From Longispora fulva (GTDB lineage Bacteria > Actinomycetota > Actinomycetes > Mycobacteriales > Micromonosporaceae): a DNA stretch of 64,000 nucleotides. Every line of letters begins with the position of its first letter. The stretch's first letter is position 1. A model generated the notes under the pieces. That model ran no database searches. It saw only the letters and a list, made by a program, of their open reading frames with translations, and was not told where the DNA came from. The stretch spans positions 1,798,001 to 1,862,000 of the forward strand of contig NZ_JADOUF010000001.1 of assembly GCF_015751905.1 (NCBI RefSeq). The letters run 5' to 3'. Both the position numbers and the translations under genes were made by a program. Shown in pieces: positions 41,432 to 50,756 of the stretch.

Positions 41432-42625
41432 ATGGTAGTCAATAGATTCGGGCGGCCGGGTCCTCGCTGGACGGCCGCAGTCCTGGCGTTCGTGGTCACC
41501 GCCGGCCTCGCGGTGATCGCGGGCACGGCCTCGGCCGCATCGAGCATGACCGTCGCGACCGCCCTGGCCACGCAGAACGGCCAGACGGCCACCGTCGTCG
41601 GCTACGTCGTGGGGGAACCGACCGCCACGAACACCGTGCTGCGGTCCACCTTCACCGGCGACACCGCCATCGCGATCGCCGACACGGCGTCAGAGACCGG
41701 CACGCCGCGCATGCTCTACATCCAGGTGACCACCAGCTACCGCGGCACCTTCGGCCTGCGAACGAATCCGAACCTGATGGGCCGGTCCGTCACCGTCACC
41801 GGCACCCTGACGGCGTACTTCACCCACGGCGGGCTCAAGAACCCGACATCGATGGCCCTGACCGGCGCGCCGCCGACCCAGCCGCCGACACCCACCGCCA
41901 CCCCGACGCCCATCCCGACGCCGACCGGCGGCCCGTACGACGCGACCTACTACCGCGACGCCGTCGGCAAGACGGGCCCCGGCCTGCGCGGCGCTCTGCA
42001 CACCATCATCAAGGCGCAGACGAAGGTCACCTACGACCAGGTCTGGGACGCCCTCAAGTCGACCGACCAGGACCCGGCCAACCCCAACAACGTCATCCTG
42101 ATCTACACCGGACAGAGCATCAGCAAGGCGCGGAACGGCAGCGGCGTCGATGACTGGAACCGCGAGCACGTCTGGGCCAAGTCGCACGGCGATTTCGGCA
42201 CCGCGACCGGGCCCGGCACCGACCTCCACCATCTGCGCCCCTGCGATGTCTCGGTCAACTCCACCCGGGGCAACAAGGACTTCGACAACGGCGGCAGTCA
42301 GGTCACCGAAGCGCCCGGCAACTACACCGACGCCGACTCGTGGGAACCGCGCGACGCCGACAAGGGCGACGTCGCCCGCATGATCATGTACATGGCCATC
42401 CGGTACGAAGGCGAAGACGGCTGGCCCGACCTCGAGATGAACCAGTCCGTCACCAACGGCACCGCGCCCTACATCGGCAAACTGTCGGTGCTGCTGCAGT
42501 GGAACATGTCCGACCCGCCATCGGCGTTCGAGAAGAACCGCAACCAGGTGATCTACGACAGCTGGCAGGGCAACCGCAACCCGTTCATCGACCACCCGGA
42601 ATGGGCGACCGCGATCTGGGGGTAG
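41432..42625 (+). CDS. Secreted endonuclease I-type nuclease with N-terminal DUF6359 domain
   Basis: The 397-residue product has a signal peptide (about 1-35, ending TASAAS). An OB-like DUF6359 domain (about 36-145, opening MTVATALATQNGQTATVVGYV) and a Pro/Thr linker (about 148-170) follow. The rest is an endonuclease I domain with the active-site helix WNREHVWAKSHG and the metal segment DLHHLRPCDVSVNSTRGNKDFDNGG. This beta-beta-alpha metal enzyme family cuts DNA or RNA without strong sequence preference. ATG 41432 lies 8 nt after TACCAT. A terminator follows the stop. Confidence 0.9.
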   Translation: MVVNRFGRPGPRWTAAVLAFVVTAGLAVIAGTASAASSMTVATALATQNGQTATVVGYVVGEPTATNTVLRSTFTGDTAIAIADTASETGTPRMLYIQVTTSYRGTFGLRTNPNLMGRSVTVTGTLTAYFTHGGLKNPTSMALTGAPPTQPPTPTATPTPIPTPTGGPYDATYYRDAVGKTGPGLRGALHTIIKAQTKVTYDQVWDALKSTDQDPANPNNVILIYTGQSISKARNGSGVDDWNREHVWAKSHGDFGTATGPGTDLHHLRPCDVSVNSTRGNKDFDNGGSQVTEAPGNYTDADSWEPRDADKGDVARMIMYMAIRYEGEDGWPDLEMNQSVTNGTAPYIGKLSVLLQWNMSDPPSAFEKNRNQVIYDSWQGNRNPFIDHPEWATAIWG

Positions 42626-42632
42626 CTGAACC

Positions 42633-42662
42633 AAGCCCTCCCGGATCTCCCCGGGAGGGCTT
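42633..42662 (+). terminator. Terminator of the nuclease gene
   Basis: Perfect 12-bp arms (AAGCCCTCCCGG and its complement) with a 6-nt loop end in CTTC. The rest of the gap up to 42886 shows no gene; it carries the promoter region and the CGGAGG site of the next gene. Confidence 0.8.
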
Positions 42663-42886
42663 CGACCCGCAACCCACAGACCTCGGCCGTCACGTCGCCC
42701 GAACTGCCGCACCGTAGGGCGCCGAACGCCTGCCACAGCGCCGGATGCCCCGTCGGCGCGCGGGAAATCCGCATGCAGCCCAAACCTCGAAGCGTTCTCA
42801 CGGCGCACGCTGGCCGGAGAAAATGTCATACCCCCCGCGTAGCGTCAGCGTCGACAACCGATGCTTTCCCTACGCGGAGGTCACCT

Positions 42887-43882
42887 GTGCCCGTGTCCGA
42901 AACCCTGTCCACCGACACCGCCAACCCCGCCAACAACGGCGAGGTCTGGACCGAGCACCACCACGCCGAACTCGTCGCCGAGCTGCGCACCGGAGCCACC
43001 ATCGACCAGATCGCCGTCGACCTCGGCCGCTCCGTCACCGCCGTGGAAGCCCAACTCAAGCAGCTCACCCCCCTGCACCTGGACATCCGGCGCACCGCGG
43101 CCGCCGAGGAATGGCTCCGCGAACGCCTCGCCGACGAACCCGACTACGACTGGCGCAGCGTCATCCTCAGCAGGTACGCGGCGGAGGGCCGCCAATACTG
43201 GACCGTCGCCGACGACGACGTCCTCCGCGACGGCTGGCAACGCCGCACCCCCCTGCCCCGCCTGGCCCTGGCCGTCCGCGCCTCCGAGATGCTCGTCGCC
43301 CGACGCCTCGTCACCCTGCACCTCGCCGACGACCTGATCAGCGTCGTCGACCAGCTCGGCTGCGCCCCCGGCGGCAGCGTCGAAGCCCGCTACCGCATCG
43401 CCCGCGACGACCGGGCCGTCACCCTCCACACTCTGGTCGTTGACACCCCGAGGGGCTGGCACGTGTCCGTGCACGGCAGCGTCGAGGAGGCCCGCGCCAC
43501 CCTCAACCGCGTCGACCCCGACCGCCGCCTACCCTGGCGCATCGCCTCCCGCACCCCCGGCGGCGGCGTCGACGGCCCCGTCCTCGGACCCGGCATGTCC
43601 GCCGGCCACGTCCCCGGCGGCCAACGCCCCGGACCCGACGAACGCTACCCAGTCGCCCCCGGCACCATGCGCAACTACATCTGCGCCGACTGCGCCCAAC
43701 CCGTGCACTGGTCCGCCGACCACGGCTGGACCCACCACCAGCCCGGCCGCGGCGAACAGGTCTACTGCCCCTACTTCGACACCGGCCCGCAGAAAGTCCT
43801 CGCCGTCGAACTCGCCCCCGCCGGACCCGGCGACTTCAGCCCCAGCCTGCGCATCATCGGAGCCCAGAACCTCAAGCACTGA
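42887..43882 (+). CDS. Protein with two SANT/Myb-like helical repeats and a C-terminal Zn-ribbon-like motif
   Basis: The 331-residue product has no named family that I recognise. Residues about 20-62 read WTEHHHAELVAELRTGATID, then QIAVDLGRSVTAVEAQLKQL. This is the Trp-led three-helix pattern of SANT/Myb-like or sigma-like DNA-binding domains. A second copy follows at about 105-152 (YWTVADDDVLRDGWQR, then LPRLALAVRASEMLVARRLV). The middle has a beta-rich DTPRGWHVSVHGS region. The C terminus (about 262-300) has ICADCAQPVHW, DHGWTHHQPGRG and VYCPYF, a possible Cys/His metal site. Start GTG 42887 follows CGGAGG. DNA binding is an inference from the repeats. Confidence 0.75.
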   Translation: MPVSETLSTDTANPANNGEVWTEHHHAELVAELRTGATIDQIAVDLGRSVTAVEAQLKQLTPLHLDIRRTAAAEEWLRERLADEPDYDWRSVILSRYAAEGRQYWTVADDDVLRDGWQRRTPLPRLALAVRASEMLVARRLVTLHLADDLISVVDQLGCAPGGSVEARYRIARDDRAVTLHTLVVDTPRGWHVSVHGSVEEARATLNRVDPDRRLPWRIASRTPGGGVDGPVLGPGMSAGHVPGGQRPGPDERYPVAPGTMRNYICADCAQPVHWSADHGWTHHQPGRGEQVYCPYFDTGPQKVLAVELAPAGPGDFSPSLRIIGAQNLKH

Positions 43883-43957
43883 CCCGACGCACCGGGCGTC
43901 GGCCCACGGACCTGCGGGGCGGGGAGTCTACGGGGCTCCCCGCCCCGCACGCACCGC

Positions 43958-44857
43958 TCACACCGCGACGCCGGTCAACTCCTCCGACACCGTCCACAAA
44001 CGCGCCGCCTCCTCCAGCGACAAAGCCGAAGCCACCGGCCGCACCACCTTCGGAAACCCCCGCATCTCCCCCAGACCCGCCGGGCCGATGAACATCCCAC
44101 CCACCGCCCCCGGATCACTCGCCGCGTACAACTGGCTCAACGCACCCGTCGCCACATCCTGCGCCATCACCGCGTTCGACACCCGCATCGCCCGCCGCAA
44201 CCACCCCGTCGGCCCCGTTGACTGCAGATTCGTCGCCGCATACCCCGGATGAGCCAACACACTGAGCACCGCATCCCCCGCCGCACGCAACCGCCGGTCC
44301 AACTCCAACCCGAACAGCACATTCGCGAACTTCGACTGCGCGTAGTACGCCGTCGGGGAGTAACGGCGCGCACCCGTCAGGTCGTCCCAGAAGATCGCGC
44401 CCCGCCGGTGCAGGGACGAACTGACCGTCACCACCCGCGCGTCACGGCCCGCCCGCAACCGGCCCAGCAACAACCCCGTCAACGCGAAGTGCCCCAGATG
44501 GTTCGTGCCGAACTGCGACTCATGCCCCTGCGGGGTCAACGCGCGCGGCGGCATCATGATGCCGGCATTGTTGACCAGCACGTCGACGCGCTCCACGGTG
44601 TCGGCGAAGGCGCGCACCGAGTCCAAGTCGGCCAGATCCAGATGGCGCACGTCGACGGCGGCGTCGGGGACCTCGGCGAGCAGGGCGGCGCGCGCGGCCC
44701 TGCCGGCGGCCACGTTGCGGACGGCCATGATCAGGTGGCCGCCGTGGCGGGCGAGTTCGCGGGTGGTGACGTAGCCCAGGCCGCTGTTGGCGCCGGTGAC
44801 GACGATGGTCCGGCCGGCCTGGTGGGGGATGTGTGTGACGTTCCAACGAGCCCTCAT
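43958..44857 (-). CDS. Short-chain dehydrogenase/reductase (retinol-dehydrogenase-like)
   Basis: The 299-residue product has the classical SDR set: TGANSGLG for NAD(P) binding, VLVNNAGIM, the catalytic Ser in VTVSSSLH and the YxxxK motif YYAQSKFANVLF. The length and the GTNHLGHFALTGLLL segment fit the retinol dehydrogenase/WW-domain oxidoreductase-like branch common in actinomycetes. The substrate is unknown. ATG 44857 follows CAGGCT by 6 nt, a leaderless start; ATG 44863 is an alternative. It is divergent from a TetR gene that probably controls it. Confidence 0.9.
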   Translation of the reverse strand: MRARWNVTHIPHQAGRTIVVTGANSGLGYVTTRELARHGGHLIMAVRNVAAGRAARAALLAEVPDAAVDVRHLDLADLDSVRAFADTVERVDVLVNNAGIMMPPRALTPQGHESQFGTNHLGHFALTGLLLGRLRAGRDARVVTVSSSLHRRGAIFWDDLTGARRYSPTAYYAQSKFANVLFGLELDRRLRAAGDAVLSVLAHPGYAATNLQSTGPTGWLRRAMRVSNAVMAQDVATGALSQLYAASDPGAVGGMFIGPAGLGEMRGFPKVVRPVASALSLEEAARLWTVSEELTGVAV

Positions 44858-44905
44858 TGGCATAGCCTGACAGTCATGGCACTCAGTGTCAACGATGGCA
44901 GCTGG

Positions 44906-44911
44906 TATTGT
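44906..44911 (+). promoter_or_regulatory. -10 box of a leaderless TetR mRNA
   Basis: TATTGT lies 6 nt before GTG 44918. A weak TGACA...TGTCA repeat lies further upstream in the shared gap with the SDR gene. Confidence 0.6.
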
Positions 44912-44917
44912 CCGAGC

Positions 44918-45490
44918 GTGAGAAACCTCGCCGACCGCAAACGCCAACTCGTCCGCGACGAAATCGCCGAGGCCGCCCTCAAACTCCTCGCCCACCACGG
45001 CTTCGACGACACCACCATCGAACACATCGCCGCAGCCGCCGGCGTCTCCAAACGCACCTTCTTCCGGTACTTCCCCGCGAAAGAGGACGTCATCCTCGAC
45101 GTCGTCGGCGAACTCGGCGAACTCGCCCGCGACACCCTCGCCACCAGCCCCACCGACGAGCCCCCCGCCACCTCCCTGCGCCGCGCCCTCGGCCGCTACG
45201 TCGACGCCATCGCCGACGGCGAACACAAAGCCCTCCTCCTCACCCGCCTCATCCTGGGCACCCCAGCCCTGCGCGCCCGCTACCTCGACCGGCAACTCGC
45301 CGCCCAGGACGACATCGCCTCCGTCCTCACCACCCGCGGCATGCCCCAACCCCGCGCCGCCGTCGTCGCCGCCGTCGCGTTCGCCGCCTACCAGACAGCC
45401 GTCCGCCGCTGGGCTGACCTCGACGGCACCCCACCCCTCACCGACCTTGTCGATCAGGCCTTCGCGCTGGTCAAGGACTCGCTAGCGTAG
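44918..45490 (+). CDS. TetR-family regulator
   Basis: The 190-residue product has a TetR N terminus: RKRQLVRDEIAEAALKLLAHHGFDDTTIEHIAAAAGVSKRTFFRYFPAKEDVI. The VSKRTFFRYFPAKED form is typical of TetR repressors of oxidoreductases and drug pumps. The C-terminal domain contains TRGMPQPRAAVVAAVAFAA. It is divergent from the SDR gene and 4 nt upstream of a GNAT gene on its own strand, so it may control both. The GTG start is leaderless. Confidence 0.92.
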   Translation: MRNLADRKRQLVRDEIAEAALKLLAHHGFDDTTIEHIAAAAGVSKRTFFRYFPAKEDVILDVVGELGELARDTLATSPTDEPPATSLRRALGRYVDAIADGEHKALLLTRLILGTPALRARYLDRQLAAQDDIASVLTTRGMPQPRAAVVAAVAFAAYQTAVRRWADLDGTPPLTDLVDQAFALVKDSLA

Positions 45491-45494
45491 ACAG

Positions 45495-45992
45495 ATGATC
45501 GTTCGCCCCGAGACGCCGCGCGACGGCGGCGCCATCCACCGGGTACACGTCGCGGCCTTCGGCGACACCGACGAAGCCGACCTCGTCAACGCCCTCCGCG
45601 CCAGCGAAGCGTGGATCGACGGACTGTCCTGGGTCGCCGACGACAACGGACTCGTCATCGCCCACGCCCTCATCAGCCGGGTCGAGATCGACGAGGCCCC
45701 GGCCCTCAGCCTCGCCCCCGTCTCCGTGCTCCCCGAACGCCAACGCCAGGGACACGGCACTGCCGTCATCCGCGCGGCCCTCGACGCGGCCAGAGCCACC
45801 GGACTCCCCCTCGTCGTCGTCCTCGGCGACCCCGCCTACTACCGGCGCCTGGGCTTCCAACCCGCCGCCGACTACCACCTCAGCGCACCCTGGCCCGGCG
45901 TCGCCGACGCCTTCCAGGTCCTCCTCCTGCCCTCCTACGCCGGACAACCCCAGGGCAAGGTCAGCTACCCGGTGCCCTTCAAGGAGATGTGA
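45495..45992 (+). CDS. GNAT-family acetyltransferase (YhbS-like)
   Basis: The 165-residue product has the GNAT core: LSLAPVSVLPERQRQGHGTAVIRAALDAA carries the acetyl-CoA loop (RQGHG), and VVLGDPAYYRRLGFQPAADY is motif B. The layout (APVSVLPExQxxGxG, VLGDPxYYxRFGF) is that of YhbS-type enzymes whose acceptors are unknown. It starts 4 nt after the TetR stop and is probably on the same mRNA. Its last 14 nt overlap the convergent reductase gene. Confidence 0.9.
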   Translation: MIVRPETPRDGGAIHRVHVAAFGDTDEADLVNALRASEAWIDGLSWVADDNGLVIAHALISRVEIDEAPALSLAPVSVLPERQRQGHGTAVIRAALDAARATGLPLVVVLGDPAYYRRLGFQPAADYHLSAPWPGVADAFQVLLLPSYAGQPQGKVSYPVPFKEM

Positions 45993-46536
45993 CCTCATAC
46001 GTCAGGTACGCGAACTGGCCCACCCGCTCCACGTCCACCAACCGCAGATCCGCCGACAACAACCGGCGCGGCAACACCGGCGCACCCGCGCCCAACGTCA
46101 CCGGAGCCACCCCCAGCACTATCCCGTCCAACAACCCCACGTCAGCGAACGCCCCCACCAGCTCGCCACCACCGACCAGCCACACGTTCCTGCCGGCGGC
46201 CGCCTCCACCATCGCCGCGTGCACCGGACCCACCGCGCCCCGCACGAACCTGATGTCGACACCCGGCACCCGCGGCAGGTCACGGTGCGTGAAAACGCAG
46301 CACGGCACCCCGCCGTAGTACCCCGACCACTTCTCCGGACGCTCCAGCAACCTCTCGTGCTCCAGGACCCACTCATAGGTGGTCGCGCCCATCGCGAACG
46401 CCCCCACTCGTGCGAAGAAGGCCGTGAACTGGTCACGACCCTCCCCATCGACCTGGAACAACCAGTCCAGGGAGTTGTTCTCATCGGCGATGAAGCCGTC
46501 GACACTGGTCGCGGTGTAGTACACGGTCCTGGTCAC
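45979..46536 (-). CDS. Dihydrofolate reductase-like (RibD C-terminal) protein
   Basis: The 185-residue product opens TVYYTATSVDGFIADENNSLDWL, the first strand of the RibD-C/DHFR superfamily, and has NVWLVGGGELVGAFADVGLLD as the NADPH-binding segment. Proteins of this size are usually annotated only as DHFR family; true folate reduction is not implied. GAGAAT with a 6-nt spacer precedes GTG 46536, a leaderless start. It converges with the GNAT gene and overlaps it by 14 nt. Confidence 0.87.
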   Translation of the reverse strand: MTRTVYYTATSVDGFIADENNSLDWLFQVDGEGRDQFTAFFARVGAFAMGATTYEWVLEHERLLERPEKWSGYYGGVPCCVFTHRDLPRVPGVDIRFVRGAVGPVHAAMVEAAAGRNVWLVGGGELVGAFADVGLLDGIVLGVAPVTLGAGAPVLPRRLLSADLRLVDVERVGQFAYLTYEVTSP

Positions 46537-46567
46537 CGCACCATTCTCCCGCCACCGCCCGGCCGTG

Positions 46568-47323
46568 TCAGACCGCCAGCAACTCCAGGACCCGCGCCAC
46601 CACCCGACGCACCGCCTCCCGCGACTCGTCCGTGTCATCCACCGCGTCGAAAGCGTGCCGGCCGTTCGGCACATCCACGACCTCCACCGCCACACCCGCC
46701 TTGCCCGCCGCCACCAGGAACGACTCCACCCGCTCCGCGAGCGCCTCACGCTCCAGACCCACCCGGGTGACAACCACCGGCGGCACCGGTGCACCCGGCT
46801 CACCGACCGCCTCCGCCGGCAGGAACCGCCCGTCCACCGCACCCCACTCCGGCATCGGCGCCAGCAACGGATACGTCAACGCCACCCCGCGCAGCCACGC
46901 CGGCCGCTCCCGCAACCACTCCGCACTCAACAGACCGCCACCCGAGAAGAACCACAACACCACCCGGTCAGCGTCCACCCGCGGATCAGCCCGCACCGCG
47001 GCCACCGCCGACGCCACGTCCTCCGCAGCCGTCGGATAGTCCACGACCGCCCCGTCGGGACCCGCCACCACCCGCAACCGGTGATCCACCGTCGCCGCCA
47101 CCACCCCCAGGGACGCCAACAAGGAGCCGTAACCCCGATACACCGGCCAGTCACGCGGCAGTGGAACCATATCCGCGGGCAGCGGACCACCGTGCACGAA
47201 CACCACCGCCGGACGCGGACCGTCACCATCCGGCAGGTACAGATCCACGTGCCCCACGCGAAGCGCCGCACGCTCCGGGGTCGCCACGACGAGCGGACGC
47301 AGGAAATCAGGCGTGTCAGTCAT
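46568..47323 (-). CDS. Alpha/beta hydrolase
   Basis: The 251-residue product has the oxyanion region VVFVHGGPL and a serine nucleophile elbow VLWFFSGGGLLS (GxSxG slightly altered to FSGGG). The late His lies in NGRHAFDAVDDTDES. This is the dienelactone-hydrolase/acetyl-esterase type of fold. The substrate is unknown. ATG 47323 is preferred over ATG 47332, because the latter lies inside a GAGAAT -10 box 7 nt before 47323. It lies 31 nt upstream of the reductase gene on the same strand. Confidence 0.82.
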   Translation of the reverse strand: MTDTPDFLRPLVVATPERAALRVGHVDLYLPDGDGPRPAVVFVHGGPLPADMVPLPRDWPVYRGYGSLLASLGVVAATVDHRLRVVAGPDGAVVDYPTAAEDVASAVAAVRADPRVDADRVVLWFFSGGGLLSAEWLRERPAWLRGVALTYPLLAPMPEWGAVDGRFLPAEAVGEPGAPVPPVVVTRVGLEREALAERVESFLVAAGKAGVAVEVVDVPNGRHAFDAVDDTDESREAVRRVVARVLELLAV

Positions 47324-47466
47324 GACCGGCATTCTCCCTCACCCACCCGACACCCACCATCCGTTTACAGTGGACCGACCCTCGCCGGACCGCCCGCCTG
47401 GAAGGACGTCCCGCAGGACGCGGAGGAGCCCCACCCTCTCCCGGAGGACGGGGCCCGACCGCCCAC

Positions 47467-49992
47467 TCACTCGTAGGAGATCGCCTGCAACACGTTCACC
47501 CGCGCCGCCCGGATCGCCGGCAGAATCGCCGCGAACAACCCCACCACCACCGACAGACCCAGGAACAGCAGCATCCGCGTCCACGGCACCGACAACACGT
47601 CGAAACCCTGCCCCTTCAACGCCCGCACCACCGCCACCCCCAGCCCCGTACCCACGGCCAGGCCCAGCAACGCGCCGAACACCGAGATCACCACCGACTC
47701 CACCGTGATCATCCGCATCGCCGACCACCGGCTCATCCCCACCGCGCGCAGCATCCCCAACTCCCGGGTCCGCTCCAGCACCGACAGGGCCAGGGTGTTC
47801 ACGATCCCCAGGATCGCGATCAGCACCGCCAGGGCCAACAGCGCGTACAACATGTTCAACAGGGTGTCAACCTGACCCGTCTGCTGCTTGATGAAGTCGG
47901 CCTGACTGGCCACGTTCACCTCCGGCGAGTCCACCAGCAACGCCTCGATCTGTTTGCGGATCCCCACCGCGTCCGCCCCCGGAGCCAACCGCACCGCACC
48001 CAGCGCCGGCGACGGCACCTGGAAGTACTCCTCCGCGTCAGCCACCGACATCAACGGCTCGGACAGCAACTCCTGCTTGGCGTACACGCCGACGACCACG
48101 AACGTCTGCTCACCCGCCCGCGACGTCCTCAACCGCAAAGACGAACCGGTGCCCAGCCCGCGCTTCGCCGCGAACTCCTCCCCGACCACCACCTCGTTGT
48201 GCCGCAGATCCCGCAACTCACCCGACTCCACCTTCAGGTTGAACAGGTCCTTGGCCACCGCGAGATCCGTACCAGTGACGTAAACGGTCTTGCCCGTCAC
48301 ATCCGTCGTGACGTCCCCGTACAGCCCCACCGCCGCGGCGACCCCCGGCATCCGCCGCGTCTTGTCGATCACCGACGCGTCATAGGAGGCGTCCCCGGAA
48401 TCGCGGTCGATCACCAGATCCGCCCGCAGATCCCGCGTGAACACCTTCGACATGCTCGCCTGGATCGACGCCGCCAACACACTCACTCCCGTGATCAACG
48501 CCAGGCCGATCATCAACGCCGCCGCCGTGTTCGCGGTACGCCGCGGGTTGCGGGCCGAGTTGCGCCGACCCAGCTTCCCCGGAAGCGACCACGAGAACAG
48601 CCGACCGATGACCCCCACCGTGGGCCGGGCGACGCTCGGGGTGAGCAGCGCGACGCCGATGAACGTGAGGAGGACACCGGTGAGGAGTACCCCCCAGATC
48701 GCATTGCCTTTCAACGAACCGAACAGGGCCCAGCCGACACCACCCGCCCCGACGGCACCCAGGATCCCCCCGACCAGAGTCACCTTCACCAGCGACTTGT
48801 CCGCCGTCGCCGCGTCCCGCAACGCCGCGATCGGCGCCACCCGCGACGCCCGCAGAGCCGGCACCACCGCCGCGACCAGCGTCACCAACACACCCACCAG
48901 GTAGGAGGCCGCCACAGCGGACCCCGTGAACCCGAGCGTCGCGTCCGCCAGCGAACTGAACAACATCTGCTTCAGCAGCAGCGCCACCCCGTACCCGGCG
49001 AACAGACCCAAGGTCGACGCCACGACCCCCACCACCAGCGCCTCCACCAGCACCGACCGGATCACCTGCCCCCGGCCCGCACCCAACGACCGCAGCAGCG
49101 CCAACTCCCGGGTCCGCTGCGCCACCAGAATCGAGAACGTGTTCAGGATCAGGAAGATCCCCACGAACAACGTCACCGCGGCGAACCCCAACAGGAAGTT
49201 CTGGAAGATCGTCAGGAACTGCTGCACATCCTTGGCCTGCGCCTTGGCGACCTCCGCACTGGTACGCACCACCCCGCTCGACCCCAGCGCCGCCGCCACG
49301 TTCGCCTTCACCACCGCCGGCGTCACCCCCGCCGCGGCCCGCACGTCGATCGAGCTGTACACGCCCTCCTTGCCCAGCATCAACCGCTGCGCCACCGGCT
49401 CCGTGAACGCCACGACCGTCTCGCCACCCAGCGAATCCCGGTTCCCCGTCATCCCAAACACGCCACTGACCGTGAACGACCGCTTCGCCGCCAGAGTCAG
49501 CACCTCGATCCGGTCCCCTACGGCGAACGGACCCTGCTTGGCCAACAACGCGTTGATCGCGACCTGGTCATCGGCCTTCGGACCGGTACCCGTCCGCATC
49601 TGCGCGATGCCGCCACCGTCCCGCCACGCCATCCCCAACCGGGGCGGACCCTGCGTGACGATCACCTTCCCGTTACGGCCCACCACCCGGGCGCCGTCCG
49701 CGCTCACGTCCCCCACCGCCGACGCCACGCCCGACACCGCACGGACCCTCTCCACCGCCGACGCCGGCAACGGCTCCGGCCGCGAACCGTTCTCGCCCCC
49801 CGCCGAGACCCCCGAGACCTGCACGTCCACATTCGCGTTCACCGTACGGAACATGTCGTCGAACGACGCACTCAACGAATCGGTGAGAATCAGGGCGCTG
49901 GACACCGCCATCACACCCAGCACCACCGCCATCCCCGACAACAGCAGCCGCAGCTTCCGGGACAACAAAGACTTCCACGTGGCCTTGAACAT
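47467..49992 (-). CDS. ABC transporter permease, double FtsX (MacB/LolC-like)
   Basis: The 841-residue product begins with a membrane helix (LLLSGMAVVLGVMAVSSALI) and a long outside domain. Two FtsX-type membrane regions follow: the first (about residues 255-385) starts LGFAAVTLFVGIFLILNTFSILVAQRTRELALLRSLGAG, and the last (about 720-840) starts LYALLALAVLIAILGIVNTLALSVLERTRELGMLRAVG. A second outside domain separates them. This is the actinobacterial form of mechanotransmission ABC permeases. It is co-translated with its ATPase (TAATG overlap). Substrates of such systems range from peptides to lipoproteins, and none is indicated here. Confidence 0.94.
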   Translation of the reverse strand: MFKATWKSLLSRKLRLLLSGMAVVLGVMAVSSALILTDSLSASFDDMFRTVNANVDVQVSGVSAGGENGSRPEPLPASAVERVRAVSGVASAVGDVSADGARVVGRNGKVIVTQGPPRLGMAWRDGGGIAQMRTGTGPKADDQVAINALLAKQGPFAVGDRIEVLTLAAKRSFTVSGVFGMTGNRDSLGGETVVAFTEPVAQRLMLGKEGVYSSIDVRAAAGVTPAVVKANVAAALGSSGVVRTSAEVAKAQAKDVQQFLTIFQNFLLGFAAVTLFVGIFLILNTFSILVAQRTRELALLRSLGAGRGQVIRSVLVEALVVGVVASTLGLFAGYGVALLLKQMLFSSLADATLGFTGSAVAASYLVGVLVTLVAAVVPALRASRVAPIAALRDAATADKSLVKVTLVGGILGAVGAGGVGWALFGSLKGNAIWGVLLTGVLLTFIGVALLTPSVARPTVGVIGRLFSWSLPGKLGRRNSARNPRRTANTAAALMIGLALITGVSVLAASIQASMSKVFTRDLRADLVIDRDSGDASYDASVIDKTRRMPGVAAAVGLYGDVTTDVTGKTVYVTGTDLAVAKDLFNLKVESGELRDLRHNEVVVGEEFAAKRGLGTGSSLRLRTSRAGEQTFVVVGVYAKQELLSEPLMSVADAEEYFQVPSPALGAVRLAPGADAVGIRKQIEALLVDSPEVNVASQADFIKQQTGQVDTLLNMLYALLALAVLIAILGIVNTLALSVLERTRELGMLRAVGMSRWSAMRMITVESVVISVFGALLGLAVGTGLGVAVVRALKGQGFDVLSVPWTRMLLFLGLSVVVGLFAAILPAIRAARVNVLQAISYE

Positions 49993-50756
49993 TACCGGGC
50001 ACCCTGCCCGTCGAGCCGCTTCATCGTGTCCAGCACGGCCTCGGCGGTCGGGTTCCGCAACTCCGAGACCACCTTGCCGTCCGCCAGGAAGATCACCCGG
50101 TCCGCGTACGACGCCGCGTTCGGATCATGCGTCACCATCACGATCGTCTGCCCGTACTCCCGCACCGAATCCCGCAGGAACCCGAGCACCTCCGCCCCCG
50201 ACCGCGAGTCGAGATTACCCGTCGGCTCATCGGCGAAGATCACCTCCGGGCGCGACACCAACGCCCGCGCGCACGCCACCCGCTGCTGCTGACCACCCGA
50301 CAACTCCGTCGGCTTGTGCCGCAGCCGGTCAGCCAACCCCACCGTCCGGATCACCGTCTGATACCACGTCGGATCCGGCTTACGGCCGGCGATCGACAAC
50401 GGCAACAGGATGTTCTCCTCCGCCGTCAACGTCGGCAACAGATTGAACTGCTGGAAGATGAACCCGACCTTCTCCCGGCGCAACGCCGTCAGACCCCGGT
50501 CCGACAGCCCCGTCACCTTCGTGTCCCCGATGCTCACCTCACCGCGGGTCACCGTGTCCAACCCCGCCAGGCAGTGCATCAACGTCGACTTGCCCGACCC
50601 CGACGGCCCCATGATCGCGGTGAACTCGCCCCGCGCCAGATCCACACTCACCCCACCGAGGGCGACCACCTGGGCCTCGCCCCTGCCGTACACCTTCCAC
50701 ACCGCGTCGGCCTTCGCCGCGATCCCCGTGGCGCTCATCACTGCTTGAGAGGTCAT
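49992..50756 (-). CDS. ABC transporter ATPase (MacB/LolD-like)
   Basis: The 254-residue product has Walker A GPSGSGKSTLMHCLAGL, Q-loop FIFQQFNLLPTLTAEEN, signature LSGGQQQRVACARAL, Walker B VIFADEPTGNLDS and a switch His in VMVTHDPNAA. The FQQFNLLPTLTAxEN and DEPTGNLD forms are diagnostic of the MacB/LolD group. It powers the permease encoded immediately downstream; the last base of its stop is the first of the permease ATG. GACGAT with a 7-nt spacer precedes ATG 50756, a likely leaderless start; ATG 50738 is an alternative. Confidence 0.95.
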   Translation of the reverse strand: MTSQAVMSATGIAAKADAVWKVYGRGEAQVVALGGVSVDLARGEFTAIMGPSGSGKSTLMHCLAGLDTVTRGEVSIGDTKVTGLSDRGLTALRREKVGFIFQQFNLLPTLTAEENILLPLSIAGRKPDPTWYQTVIRTVGLADRLRHKPTELSGGQQQRVACARALVSRPEVIFADEPTGNLDSRSGAEVLGFLRDSVREYGQTIVMVTHDPNAASYADRVIFLADGKVVSELRNPTAEAVLDTMKRLDGQGAR

